Assembly: GCA_964550985.1 (NCBI GenBank)
Contig: CAZKBM010000003.1
Span: 22,770-86,769 of the forward strand
DNA: 64,000 nucleotides
Source: JAAYCI01 sp964550985
GTDB taxonomy: Bacteria > Bacillota > Clostridia > Oscillospirales > Ruminococcaceae
Direction of reading: 5' to 3'
The position numbers and the translations under genes were made by a program. Of this stretch, positions 25,796-34,550 are shown one piece after another. Every line of letters starts with the position of its first letter. Position 1 is the first letter of the stretch. Below the pieces are notes generated by a model. That model saw only the letters and a list, made by a program, of their open reading frames with translations, did not search any database and was not told the origin of the DNA.

Positions 25796-27241
25796 TTAAT
25801 TTTTCTCTTTTGCCGGTTTCATGGTCATATCCCGGTAAGCCCCTTTTGAAATTGCGTACCTGCCAACAAAATAGTATACAAGGCCCGTTACGATAAAGGT
25901 GGGGATAACCGCGCCGATGGCATTTAATACCGGGGCTGTGTTTTTAAATAGGACATAGGACGCAATTCCAAAGATCCAACAGGCTATGGCGTACCAGTTA
26001 AACCCATTGGTATACCAGTAGGGCCCCCGCCTGTTGCCAATTTCGGGCTGAAGGTAATTGCCCTTGCGTAGCAGGTAGTAATCCACCACAATCACGGCCA
26101 CCATTGCGGGGAACACCATGGCAAGAAAATCTAAAAATGTGTAGAAAAAATCCAAAAAGCTTGCAAATGCAATGGGGAACAGCGCAAACAGAATGGTGAT
26201 ACCCCCCACCAAATAGGAGGCCTTTTTGAATGGCACTGGCTTTTTGGTCAGGTTCAGGGCGCTTAAGGTGCTGGAATAGATGCTGATCATGTTGGTGGTA
26301 ACGGTAGAGAGTACGATGATAAAGACGGCGGGCAGGCCTAGCCCCAAAGCCGCCGCCACGCTGGAGGGGTCGGCCGCGTTTTGGTCAAACACACCGGTGG
26401 TAAGGGCAACCGCAATTACACCCACCGTGCCGGTTAGGGCAAACCAATACATCCCCAGCGAGGCCCCAATAACCGGCGCCACGGTGGCCGCCGCCTTGGT
26501 TTTGGTGTACCGCGTATAGTCCCCAATACAGGGTATCCACGAGATGCTAAACGCGAACATGGCGTCTATGCCAAGCCCCAGGCTCATCCGTACATCTTCG
26601 GTGGGCCGCCAGTGGATAATATCACTGAACGAAAAGGTTCTAAATACGGCAACGGTAATCCAAATACTTAGCACCAGCATGGCAACAATTGCCACATTTT
26701 CGGCAATTTTTACCAGCTTGGAGCCGCCTATCCATACACAAAGCGACGATAGTACCGAATTGATTAAGGTTCCCACTATCATGGTGCCGGCAGAGCCCTC
26801 CATGCCGTAAGCAGGCCAGCCCCACATGCTGTTGAACACATAGCTCATAGAGATGGCGCCCACAAAACTGGTCACGGCGCCCCAGCCAATCAGGGTGAGG
26901 ATGTTAAAAATTGTGGAGGCCTGGCTACCCCGTATGCCCAAAGAGTAGCGCAGCATACCCATAGAGGTGGCCGAGTGTTTGAAGCCGATATACCCCACCA
27001 GCGCCATAATGATATAGGCAATGGGGTTTGATATCAGGGTTACCCCGGCCGCTATGGCCATACCCGAGGCCGCAAGCGAGCCCCCCACAAACCAGGCCCC
27101 CGGCTGGCAGTTGGCCCCGGCCCAAGTTGATACCATGTCGATGAATTTATAGTGCCGCGCTTCCACTGGAACGTACTCTTCAATACCATAATCTCTAAAT
27201 TCTTGTTTCGTGTCGGTTATCGGTTGGTTTGTCGGCTCCAT
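25796..27241 (-). CDS. NCS1-family permease (cytosine/purine permease-like)
   Basis: A 481-residue transporter with about 12 membrane helices of the nucleobase:cation symporter-1 family. The N-terminal NCQPGAWFVGGSLAASGMAIAAGVTL, the GFKHSATSMGMLRYSLGIRG loop and the SWIPCIGDYTRY segment are typical. The start is placed at ATG 27241 after GGAAGTGAGG, inside a frame open from a TTG at 27259. It is the first gene of an operon with the MttB-like and corrinoid proteins. NCS1 proteins import cytosine, purines, hydantoins, thiamine and related molecules, so the cargo here may be the methylated substrate of the enzyme next to it (inference). Confidence 0.87.
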   Translation of the reverse strand: MEPTNQPITDTKQEFRDYGIEEYVPVEARHYKFIDMVSTWAGANCQPGAWFVGGSLAASGMAIAAGVTLISNPIAYIIMALVGYIGFKHSATSMGMLRYSLGIRGSQASTIFNILTLIGWGAVTSFVGAISMSYVFNSMWGWPAYGMEGSAGTMIVGTLINSVLSSLCVWIGGSKLVKIAENVAIVAMLVLSIWITVAVFRTFSFSDIIHWRPTEDVRMSLGLGIDAMFAFSISWIPCIGDYTRYTKTKAAATVAPVIGASLGMYWFALTGTVGVIAVALTTGVFDQNAADPSSVAAALGLGLPAVFIIVLSTVTTNMISIYSSTLSALNLTKKPVPFKKASYLVGGITILFALFPIAFASFLDFFYTFLDFLAMVFPAMVAVIVVDYYLLRKGNYLQPEIGNRRGPYWYTNGFNWYAIACWIFGIASYVLFKNTAPVLNAIGAVIPTFIVTGLVYYFVGRYAISKGAYRDMTMKPAKEKN

Positions 27242-27297
27242 AACCTCACTTCCATTCAATTTTTTATATTCAGCCGGCGCGCACGGCTAAAATATAT

Positions 27298-27360
27298 ACT
27301 GAATACTTAGTAAACACTGAATGTTGCGCACATTATACTAAGCATTTAGTGTAATGTCAA
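27298..27360 (-). promoter_or_regulatory. Consensus promoter and operator boxes of the NCS1-MttB-MttC operon
   Basis: TTGACA (27360-27355) and TATAAT (27337-27332) are both perfect and 17 bp apart on the minus strand. A 14-bp near palindrome ACTAAGCATTTAGT (27337-27350) lies between them. A second, ACTGAATACTTAGT (27298-27311), and a half copy, ACTGAATGTT (27316-27325), lie downstream of the -10 box. The two full boxes are 39 bp apart centre to centre. So strong a promoter with such boxes is probably repressed; the TetR nearby is a candidate. Confidence 0.78.
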
Positions 27361-27432
27361 TAACTTATTTACACTTTGTACAAAACACTTGTTTTTACGC
27401 TATTCCGGGTGAAGGCCTGGAAAATAATAAAA

Positions 27433-27461
27433 CCCCCGGCTGTTTTAAAAAACACCGGGGG
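27433..27461 (-). terminator. Terminator of the c-di-GMP pair
   Basis: CCCCCGG/CCGGGGG-based stem (27433-27446 and 27449-27461) followed by a T-rich tail on the minus strand, 22 bp after the phosphodiesterase stop. Confidence 0.8.
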
Positions 27462-27483
27462 CTTGCAAATAGCTGTAAAGAAA

Positions 27484-29616
27484 TCAGTTCAAATACAGGT
27501 TTTCAAACTCTTCAATGGGAATGGGTTTTGTATAATAAAAGCCCTGCACAATGTTGCAGCCAATCTCTTTTAAAAACAAAAGCTGGGCCTCGGTCTCCAC
27601 CCCTTCGCACACCACCAAAATATCCAGTTCCTTGGCCATATTTACTATGTTGCGAATAATGGTTTTGCTGCGTGGGGAATTGTCTGACTCCCGCAAAAAT
27701 TCCTTATCAATTTTCAAAATATCAATGGGCAAAATACGCAGGGTGTTCAGCGAGGAAAAACCCGAGCCAAAGTCGTCCATCGCAATGGAAAAGCCCAGCC
27801 GTTTTATGTTGTGAATCAGCGGCACAAGCGTGTCCCAGGCGTCCTCCAGGGCGCTTTCGGTAATCTCCAGCTCAATGTACTCTATGGGTACGGAATATTG
27901 TTCCATGGTAGCTTTTAAGCGCTCGTAGTAATTGGGAAACGCAATGGTAACCTTGGACTGATTGACCGCCAATGTGATGGGTTTCAGCCCGGCGTCCAGC
28001 CGCCGCTGCAACAGTTCCAGCGCGCTGGTTAGCATAAAAAAGTCCGTCTCCACAATAAAGCCGTTGTTTTCAAAAATGGGGATGAACTTATCCGGCGGCA
28101 AAAAGCCCATGTATTCCGATTTCCAACGTATCAGCGTCTCGCCTCGGGTACATTCCTCGCTGGGCATCTCAAACTGGGGCTGCACATATACCAAAAATTC
28201 CTCTTTGGAAAGTGCGTGCACCATGTTGATTTCAATATTTTTTTGCAGTTCCAGGGTCTTTTTCAGCTTGGAATCATACACCACCTGGTGGTTGGAAACC
28301 TGCTTTTTGGCGCTTTTGTGCGCCATCAGGGCCCCGTCGTAAATCTCGCGGTACTGGGGCTTAGCCTCGGTAATGGGGTAAACGCCAAACTTAAAGGTGA
28401 TCATCTGCTGGTATTCGCCGCCCAGGCAGCGCTCTATGGCGGCCCGGAAGTTATTTTCCAGACGCTCCAGCATATCGTCGGAGGTTTTGGTTAAAAAGGC
28501 GAAACAATCGGCGTTCACACGGGTGCCAAACTGCTGCCTGGCAATAATGTCATCCGCCAAAGCGCGCAGCAGTTCATCGCCCGTGGTATAACCAAACATG
28601 GTGTTGATGCGGCTGAACGAAAAAATATCCATACATACAAAACTGTAGCCCAATAAAGAGTGTTTTTGAATATAGGCGCTGAGTGCCTCGCGCAGGCCCA
28701 CACCATTTAGAAGGCCGGTGAGCGGGTCTCTTTCGCTGGAGTGGGCAATGGCCTTCTTTTTATCCCGGTCATTCACAATGTCCAGCACAATCATGGAGAT
28801 AAGCACAACCAGCAGCAGCCCCAAAACGGCAAAGGCCGAAAAATGGAGGCCCAGCGGGTTTGCGCCATTGTAAGAAAGCTGGGTGCCCACAAACCAACCC
28901 TGGGGCTGCTCGGCCGGGATATACAGGTTATACACCTGCCCCATGCCGGCCTTGCCATAGGCGTTTGCCGCGTGGTTACGCGCGTACTGAACCGCCCCCT
29001 CATTCACCGCCCGCCCGGCGGCTTCGCCTTCGCCCTGCCCGCCCCCAACCGGGTTGCCCCATTCGTCATACAGGGTCACCTCTTCGGCCGGCAGCGATAA
29101 ATCCGACGTGATAATACCCAGATACGCCTCAACAGAAACCGACTGAACCAAAAAATAAGGCGCGCCCGACTCCAGCGGCACAATAAAATCCATCCGCTGG
29201 GCGCCGGAGGCCGCATCGGGCACGCTGAGCACGGCATATCCCGCCGCCCGCGCGGTTTTTAAAGCTTCTGAATCAATGCGGTTGTTGGCGGCAAGGCCAT
29301 CGGCTTTATAAAGCACGCCGTCAAAATCCACCACGGCGTACTCGGTGGTATCTGTGTTTAATGTGGATAGGGTTTTTAGCGCATCCTCCAAGGTGGCCGC
29401 GTTATCCAGCCCGCTTTGGGTCATGGAAAAATTCAGTTCCTTAACATGGTATTGCAGGTTTTTTTGTATCTGCAGTTCACCGGCGCGCAGGGTCTCGTCC
29501 AGGCGCTGGCCGTTAACCGCATCGGTAGATTGGATCAAGCTCCACGCATACAAGAAGAACAGCAGCAGAAAGACAGCAAAAATAACGCAGTACATGCATA
29601 TTTTTTTCTTCGTCAT
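27484..29616 (-). CDS. Membrane sensor with degenerate GGDEF and EAL domains (c-di-GMP phosphodiesterase)
   Basis: A 710-residue protein. An N-terminal membrane helix (residues 7-28) and a second near residue 280 bound an outer sensor region of about 240 residues, perhaps a Cache fold. The GGDEF-position motif is TTGDE, so cyclase activity is doubtful. The EAL domain (about residues 450-710) has ETLIRW in place of EAL, but keeps the EIT, MDDFGSGFSS, KID and EGVET segments that bind metals and substrate, so hydrolysis of c-di-GMP is likely. AAAGAGG precedes the ATG. It begins 3 bp after the cyclase gene, forming a synthesise-and-degrade pair. Confidence 0.88.
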   Translation of the reverse strand: MTKKKICMYCVIFAVFLLLFFLYAWSLIQSTDAVNGQRLDETLRAGELQIQKNLQYHVKELNFSMTQSGLDNAATLEDALKTLSTLNTDTTEYAVVDFDGVLYKADGLAANNRIDSEALKTARAAGYAVLSVPDAASGAQRMDFIVPLESGAPYFLVQSVSVEAYLGIITSDLSLPAEEVTLYDEWGNPVGGGQGEGEAAGRAVNEGAVQYARNHAANAYGKAGMGQVYNLYIPAEQPQGWFVGTQLSYNGANPLGLHFSAFAVLGLLLVVLISMIVLDIVNDRDKKKAIAHSSERDPLTGLLNGVGLREALSAYIQKHSLLGYSFVCMDIFSFSRINTMFGYTTGDELLRALADDIIARQQFGTRVNADCFAFLTKTSDDMLERLENNFRAAIERCLGGEYQQMITFKFGVYPITEAKPQYREIYDGALMAHKSAKKQVSNHQVVYDSKLKKTLELQKNIEINMVHALSKEEFLVYVQPQFEMPSEECTRGETLIRWKSEYMGFLPPDKFIPIFENNGFIVETDFFMLTSALELLQRRLDAGLKPITLAVNQSKVTIAFPNYYERLKATMEQYSVPIEYIELEITESALEDAWDTLVPLIHNIKRLGFSIAMDDFGSGFSSLNTLRILPIDILKIDKEFLRESDNSPRSKTIIRNIVNMAKELDILVVCEGVETEAQLLFLKEIGCNIVQGFYYTKPIPIEEFENLYLN

Positions 29617-29619
29617 ACA

Positions 29620-30675
29620 CTAGGCCTCTTTGTTTTCTTTCATCTGCCTTTTGCGCACATACATGCAGCGGTCGGCCTCGTCTATCATCTGGTTCACCGG
29701 CATTTTACCTGGGGCCGCAATTTGGTAGCCAACCGCAAAACTCAACTTTTCCACCGCGTTCACGTGCAGCAAATTGTACGAGACCACCTTCTCGTTCACG
29801 CGGGTTAGATAGTTTTGCGCCGTCGTCTCATCGGCATCCGGGAAAAACGCCACAAACTCATCGCCACCATAGCGGCCAACAAAGCCATAGTCGGCCCCCT
29901 CGGTTTTAATAATGCGGGCAAAATCGGCAATGACACGGTCTCCCCCCTGGTGGCCCAGTTCATCGTTTACGCGTTTTAAGTTGTTCATATCAAACATAAA
30001 CACCGCCATATCCCCCTCGGGGGGCGTCTCGGTGTATTTTGCAATTTCGCGCTCGCAGCTGGCGCGGTTTGGCATCTGCGTCAGGGCGTCCACATAGGCA
30101 ATTTTGCCCAGCGCCTCGGCCCGCTTTTTTAATGCGCTGGAACGCATAAACATAATGGCGCTGCCAATGATGAGCACAATAAAAACCGCGTTTACGCCAA
30201 TCATCAGCTGGGTGGAGCGGCTTACCTGATGTTCCGAAAACTGCTCCGCCGCCGAAACAGTTTGGTCCACCAGGGTAAAATAATCTTCACTCAACTCAAA
30301 CAGGCGGGTTTTATCTCCCCCCGCGCGCACCACTTCAATCTCACCCTTTAGTTCTCGCCAGCTGTTTTCCACCTGATGCATCAGGTCCAGATAGGCGGTA
30401 TCGTGCAGCACAATCAGGTTATTGGGCCCCTCGCCTGAAATCAGCTCATTCACAATGCCATCCAGGCGTGTAATCAGGGCGTCGTCGGGGTAGCCCTGCA
30501 ACTCCTTTTTTACCAGGCGCTGGGTTGCGCCGCGCACAATACCCGCGTAATTTACCACACGCGCATTGCCACGCAATTGGTTAATGGAAGTTAAAGAGAG
30601 AAAACTCATAAACACAAACAGGAGGATAACCACCCCGATGAGTAGAAACTCTTTTTTGTCCCAAATTTTTTTCAT
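29620..30675 (-). CDS. Membrane-bound diguanylate cyclase (GGDEF domain)
   Basis: A 351-residue protein. Two membrane helices (about 11-31 and 158-177) enclose an outer segment of about 125 mostly helical residues, probably a four-helix sensor. The cytoplasmic GGDEF domain has the intact active-site motif RYGGDEF at 268-274 and the GTP-binding DALTQMPNR and DMNNLKRVND segments. The inhibitory RxxD site just before the motif is absent (the R and D positions are A and G), so no product inhibition is expected at that site. It has its own promoter. Confidence 0.92.
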   Translation of the reverse strand: MKKIWDKKEFLLIGVVILLFVFMSFLSLTSINQLRGNARVVNYAGIVRGATQRLVKKELQGYPDDALITRLDGIVNELISGEGPNNLIVLHDTAYLDLMHQVENSWRELKGEIEVVRAGGDKTRLFELSEDYFTLVDQTVSAAEQFSEHQVSRSTQLMIGVNAVFIVLIIGSAIMFMRSSALKKRAEALGKIAYVDALTQMPNRASCEREIAKYTETPPEGDMAVFMFDMNNLKRVNDELGHQGGDRVIADFARIIKTEGADYGFVGRYGGDEFVAFFPDADETTAQNYLTRVNEKVVSYNLLHVNAVEKLSFAVGYQIAAPGKMPVNQMIDEADRCMYVRKRQMKENKEA

Positions 30676-30733
30676 GTAAAAAATGCCCCCCTACACACCT
30701 ATATATGTATGCATTTGTAACACATTGGTTGTG

Positions 30734-30762
30734 ATTATAACACATCTTAGCGAAGTTTGTAA
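30734..30762 (-). promoter_or_regulatory. Promoter of the cyclase-phosphodiesterase operon
   Basis: TTACAA (30762-30757) and a perfect TATAAT (30739-30734) at 17 bp spacing on the minus strand, about 59 bp before the cyclase ATG. Confidence 0.65.
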
Positions 30763-30888
30763 ATTACAAGCGAAATAAACTATTTGGTGTGCCACATTAT
30801 ATGGCAAAACCCCTGGCCCTTGCACCTCTTCTGCGGGGCGGGCTGGGGTTTTGGGCCATATTGGGGGCAGGGTCAATGCCACATTTTC

Positions 30889-31764
30889 CTACAAAGCGCT
30901 GCCGGCAAAGGGGATGATGACCTGGGTGATATAGTGTTCCGGGGCCGGGGTCATATCCGGGCCCAGATAGTAAATTTCCAGAGATTGCTCCATCAGTTCA
31001 ATATCGTTGTTTTTTGCCCATTCTTCCATTTGCAGGTACAGCTTCCTCATATGGCTGTAGTGCCCCTGGTGCATGGCGGCCACCCCTTTAAAGCCCCCAA
31101 AGCTGCGTACATCCCTAGAAAGGGGAAACTCCCGCGATATGGGAACCATGGTCTCTAAATCTTCCGTCACTTTATCAAACTGGTTCATATAGCCATCGTG
31201 AAACAGGGCCATCAGGCTTGCAAACGAGGCGATGCGCTTTTGCACCATAAGCCTTTGCAGGTCAAAAAAACGGTCGATAAACAGCTGGCGGGAGGTCACA
31301 TGGCTTTTGTTGCGTGCACACAGCACCATCTGCCTTGGCACCTCCACCACTTCAATGGGCGCCGTTTGGCTGCCGTTTTGCCGCAACTTCACCTTTTGGC
31401 GCAGTACCCGGCCCTTTAGCATCTGGGTGTAATAGGCGGTAAGCCGTTGGTAGCGAAACATGGCCTCCCCAATCTCGGCTTCGGCCTCCTCAATCTGCTT
31501 TTGTATGGAGGCGGCAAACATCTCTTTATCGTGCGAGGCCAAAATTTCCACCACATCTTCAAACGAAAAGCCCAGGTCCCGCAGGGTCTTAATAATCACC
31601 AGTTGGTTTAGCTGGTCGGGGCTGTAGTAGCGGTAGTTGTTCTCCTTATTGCGCAGCTTTGGCACCAAAATGCCCTTTTCATCCAAATAGCGCAGTTGTT
31701 TTACCGAGGCATTGCTCATCTCGGCCAATTGGCCAATGCTATACATCTTTTTTTGTTCCTTCAT
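30889..31764 (-). CDS. MerR family transcriptional regulator with effector-binding domain
   Basis: A 291-residue regulator. The N-terminal MerR winged helix reads MYSIGQLAEMSNASVKQLRYLDEKGILVPKLRNKENNYRYYSPDQLNQL, followed by a helical dimerisation segment to about residue 125. The C-terminal half looks like a GyrI/BltR-type small-molecule-binding fold. It resembles activators of multidrug efflux genes, but no efflux gene is adjacent; the nearest transporter is the GPH symporter. AGGGGGGAGAA precedes the ATG. Confidence 0.88.
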   Translation of the reverse strand: MKEQKKMYSIGQLAEMSNASVKQLRYLDEKGILVPKLRNKENNYRYYSPDQLNQLVIIKTLRDLGFSFEDVVEILASHDKEMFAASIQKQIEEAEAEIGEAMFRYQRLTAYYTQMLKGRVLRQKVKLRQNGSQTAPIEVVEVPRQMVLCARNKSHVTSRQLFIDRFFDLQRLMVQKRIASFASLMALFHDGYMNQFDKVTEDLETMVPISREFPLSRDVRSFGGFKGVAAMHQGHYSHMRKLYLQMEEWAKNNDIELMEQSLEIYYLGPDMTPAPEHYITQVIIPFAGSAL

Positions 31765-31837
31765 TTCTCCCCCCTCTTTCCTTAGCTTGTTGGGCGCCGA
31801 TAGTTTCCATTACCAGTATATGCTTCTACAAAAAATT

Positions 31838-31873
31838 TTACCACAGCGGCAAGGCATTTTACCGCTGTGGTAA
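31838..31873 (-). terminator. Terminator after the GPH symporter operon
   Basis: Perfect 12-bp arms (TTACCACAGCGG and its complement) with a 12-base loop, followed by a T6 run on the minus strand, 22 bp past the symporter stop. Confidence 0.85.
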
Positions 31874-31895
31874 GCAAAAGCTGCACTATTCCTTT

Positions 31896-33302
31896 TTACA
31901 AAATCTGTTTAAAGCCCTCGGTTGAATACGCCTGCCCCGCATCGCGCTGTTTCTTTGCCTCCTGCATAGCGCGGAAGCGCCCCCTGGTAATGGGGTAGAG
32001 GAAGATGACAAAAGCGCACAGCAGCATAAGCACCCCAGGGATGATGGACGACATGCTGATAACGGCACTTTTGGCGCTGGCGGGCTGGGCGGCCAGCTCG
32101 GCATTGTAGCCGCTGGCCTCTAAAATAATGCCCACCACCTGTAGGGCCGTGGCCTTGCCCAGTTTGATAAAGAAGGAAAAATAGGAGATCATCACACCTG
32201 TCAGCATTTTGCCGGTTTTAAACTCGTACACCTCGCAGGTATCGTACAAAAGGTTGTAACTCAGCACCAAAAAGCCGATGATGCCAAAATGGGCCAGAGA
32301 AAACTGTATGGCCTGCGACAAAATGCTGGGGAAGCCGATGAGCCGGAACAGCGAGAGAGAGACGCCCGCTATGCACATAAATACGATAAATACCCATTTT
32401 TTATCGAACTTTACAGCCAGCCAACCCACCACAAGCGATAAAACCATACCCACAATGGTGCCAGAGAGATAGACGATGGCCGTATCGGCCTCGCTGGCCC
32501 CCACCACTACCAAGGTGTTGTAAATAACCGTGGCATTGCAGGTGTTAAACGCGGCATAGAACAGGAAGGAACCCACAATTACCAGAATATAGGGCTTATA
32601 GGTAAGCACCTTGCCAAGGTATTTAAAAATAGGCTCATGGCTCTCGTTGCTTTGGTTATAGGGAATCTCCCAGCCGCGGGTGCTGCGCCAGGTGATAAAG
32701 ATAGCAATTGCCGCAATAACACCCAGGGTTATGGCCGCAAAGGTCCAGGCGCGGGCCTCGGTAATGCCGGCCCCTTTAAAGGCCGTTACCAGCATAAGCG
32801 GCAGGGCGTTTGCAAACAGTAGCCCGCAGGTGCCAAACACCTGGCGGATGGAGGAGGCTTTGGTTTTTTCATCGTTGTTTGTGGAAAGTTCCGAACCCAG
32901 TGAGAGGTAGGGAATGTTGAAAAGAGTGTAGCTGGTCCAGTAAAAAATGGTCATAAGGATGAAGTAAGCCACCTTCAAACCGGCCGAAAGCTCCACCGCT
33001 GTGAACAGCAGCCCCGTAAACACAATGATGGGAATCACCGAGATGAGCAAAAACGGCCTGCGGCGGCCCGATTTGAGCGAGGAACGGTCCGACAGAGTGC
33101 CAATTACCGGGTCGCTTACCGCGTCCCACAAAACGCCGATGAAAACGATGGTGCCCGCAAGCGCAGGCCGTATGCCCGCCACATTGGTAAGAAAGAATAT
33201 CAAAAAAGCGCCCACAAATTCGGTGATAACGGTATCGCCCAGGTTTGCCACGCCAAAACCCAGTTTTACCCGCATGGGTATCACGCGGTTATATTTTTCC
33301 AT
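31896..33302 (-). CDS. GPH-family sugar:cation symporter (MelB-like)
   Basis: A 468-residue MFS protein of the glycoside-pentoside-hexuronide:cation symporter family. The N-terminal VKLGFGVANLGDTVITEFVGAFLIFFLTNVAGI and the loop DPVIGTLSDRSSLKSGRRRPFLL (with the conserved Asp of MelB helix II nearby) are diagnostic. About 12 helices are present. GGGAGG precedes the ATG. It closes a run of genes starting at the SDR at 41 kb. Its likely cargo is a sugar or uronide taken up with Na+ or H+; the exact cargo is unknown. Confidence 0.88.
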   Translation of the reverse strand: MEKYNRVIPMRVKLGFGVANLGDTVITEFVGAFLIFFLTNVAGIRPALAGTIVFIGVLWDAVSDPVIGTLSDRSSLKSGRRRPFLLISVIPIIVFTGLLFTAVELSAGLKVAYFILMTIFYWTSYTLFNIPYLSLGSELSTNNDEKTKASSIRQVFGTCGLLFANALPLMLVTAFKGAGITEARAWTFAAITLGVIAAIAIFITWRSTRGWEIPYNQSNESHEPIFKYLGKVLTYKPYILVIVGSFLFYAAFNTCNATVIYNTLVVVGASEADTAIVYLSGTIVGMVLSLVVGWLAVKFDKKWVFIVFMCIAGVSLSLFRLIGFPSILSQAIQFSLAHFGIIGFLVLSYNLLYDTCEVYEFKTGKMLTGVMISYFSFFIKLGKATALQVVGIILEASGYNAELAAQPASAKSAVISMSSIIPGVLMLLCAFVIFLYPITRGRFRAMQEAKKQRDAGQAYSTEGFKQIL

Positions 33303-33403
33303 ACCTGCATTCCTCCCTTTTATACGGCGGGGGCTGCCCCTTTTTTATAGCCACCCGGCCTTTTACAGCCTGCCGTTTACCAGCTTTTGAAAAATTTCAC
33401 GCC

Positions 33404-33566
33404 TGCAGCATTTTCACAAATAACTTACACACCACACCGGCAAAAACAGTTTTATGCTTCGCCTACAAATTTTGCAATGCCAAAAGCATTCCTATCATTT
33501 TGCGCCTTGCCTAAATCTGTTTTTGCTCGGCGCTTGCTGTGTAAAACATTTGTTCAAATGCTGTAA
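33404..33566 (-). repeat. 163-bp hairpin-forming repeat, copy E' (inverted)
   Basis: The reverse complement of this stretch is nearly identical to 5376-5537, about 28 kb away: only two internal changes (near CCGGTACGG versus CCGGTGTGG) and a few end bases differ. Terminal inverted repeats of about 18 bp are present. It fills the space between the SDR stop and the symporter start. Confidence 0.8.
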
Positions 33567-33567
33567 A

Positions 33568-34374
33568 TTATTCATCCCCCGGCTGCCAGCCCGAACCCTG
33601 CATCTCCGGCAGGGTGCTGCCCCCGTCAAAAACAAGGCCCACACCCGTAACATAGCTCGAGTCATCGGTGGAAAAGAACAGCACCACCTTGCCGGCTTCT
33701 TCAATTGTACCCATCCGCTTCATGGGTATGGCCGCATCCACGGCGGCGGCAATCTTCTCCCAGTTTTCGGGGTCACTCTCTTGAAAGCCGCGTATGGCCA
33801 TGGGGGTGCGCACCATGCCCGGCAGTATGGCGTTTACCGTAATATTTTCGCCCGCAAACTCTGAGGCCAAGGCTTTTGTAAGCCCCATGATGGCCCCTTT
33901 TGTGGAGGCGTAATGGCACATGCAAGGGTCCACCACATGGATGCCCGTCACCGAGGAAAAATTGGTGATTTTGCCGTAGTGGCCTGCCCGCATATGGGGC
34001 AGGGCGCTTTGGCAGGCATTCCACACCCCTTTAAAGTTCACGTTCAGGTATTTGTTTAAAAAGTCCTCGTCAATCTCCAAAAAATGGCGTTGTTCGCCAA
34101 GGCCCGCCGCGTTAACGGCAATATCTAAATGGCCATGCTTTTGGGCCACCTCATCATAGGCTTTTTTCATATCGGCCGCGCAGCTTACATCCACCTTGTA
34201 AAAGGTGGCGCTTTTGTCCCACTGGCGCAGTTCCTCTGCGGCCTTTTCTCCCTGTGGGCTCAAATCAATAATGGATACCTTGGCGCCCTCCTGCGCCAAA
34301 GCTTTGGCCGCGCCAAAGCCCATGCCCATGGCGCCACCGGTGATAACGGCCACTTTTTCTTTTACACGGTCCAT
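33568..34374 (-). CDS. SDR family NAD(P)-dependent oxidoreductase
   Basis: A 268-residue classical short-chain dehydrogenase. The cofactor motif is TGGAMGMGFG, the catalytic tetrad has NFSSVTG (Ser) and YASTKGAIMG (Tyr/Lys), and NAAGLG is the structural NAG motif. Asp in IIDLSP after strand 2 suggests NAD rather than NADP. CAGGAGGGAAG precedes the ATG. It lies between repeats A and E' in the GcvP-like cluster. The substrate is likely a hydroxy or keto intermediate of the pathway in that cluster, but it is not identifiable from sequence. Confidence 0.9.
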   Translation of the reverse strand: MDRVKEKVAVITGGAMGMGFGAAKALAQEGAKVSIIDLSPQGEKAAEELRQWDKSATFYKVDVSCAADMKKAYDEVAQKHGHLDIAVNAAGLGEQRHFLEIDEDFLNKYLNVNFKGVWNACQSALPHMRAGHYGKITNFSSVTGIHVVDPCMCHYASTKGAIMGLTKALASEFAGENITVNAILPGMVRTPMAIRGFQESDPENWEKIAAAVDAAIPMKRMGTIEEAGKVVLFFSTDDSSYVTGVGLVFDGGSTLPEMQGSGWQPGDE

Positions 34375-34425
34375 GTTTCTTCCCTCCTGTATTCTGTGGT
34401 TTGCAGCTTCGGGTAGGGTTTACTA

Positions 34426-34529
34426 ATTACAGTTTCTCAAAAAGCTGTGCAGCAGGTTTTTGTAAGAAACTGTTATGCAGCGCCTGATTATTCCCGTATT
34501 TATACGCTACAGTTTGTTCATTTGCTGTA
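34426..34529 (-). repeat. 104-bp nested-hairpin repeat, copy A (shortest)
   Basis: Read on the minus strand it starts TACAGCAAATGAACAAACTG, then has a GCG...CGC hairpin, and ends CAGTTTCTTACAAAAACC...GAGAAACTGTAAT. Compared with copies B-D it lacks both inserted modules. It lies upstream of the SDR and downstream of the MFS gene. Confidence 0.75.
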
Positions 34530-34550
34530 AAACAGATACATTCGCTTAAA

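Noticed and set aside
30889..31764. MerR regulator as controller of the GPH symporter
   Set aside because: A strong terminator separates them and no MerR-type spaced palindrome was found at the symporter side.
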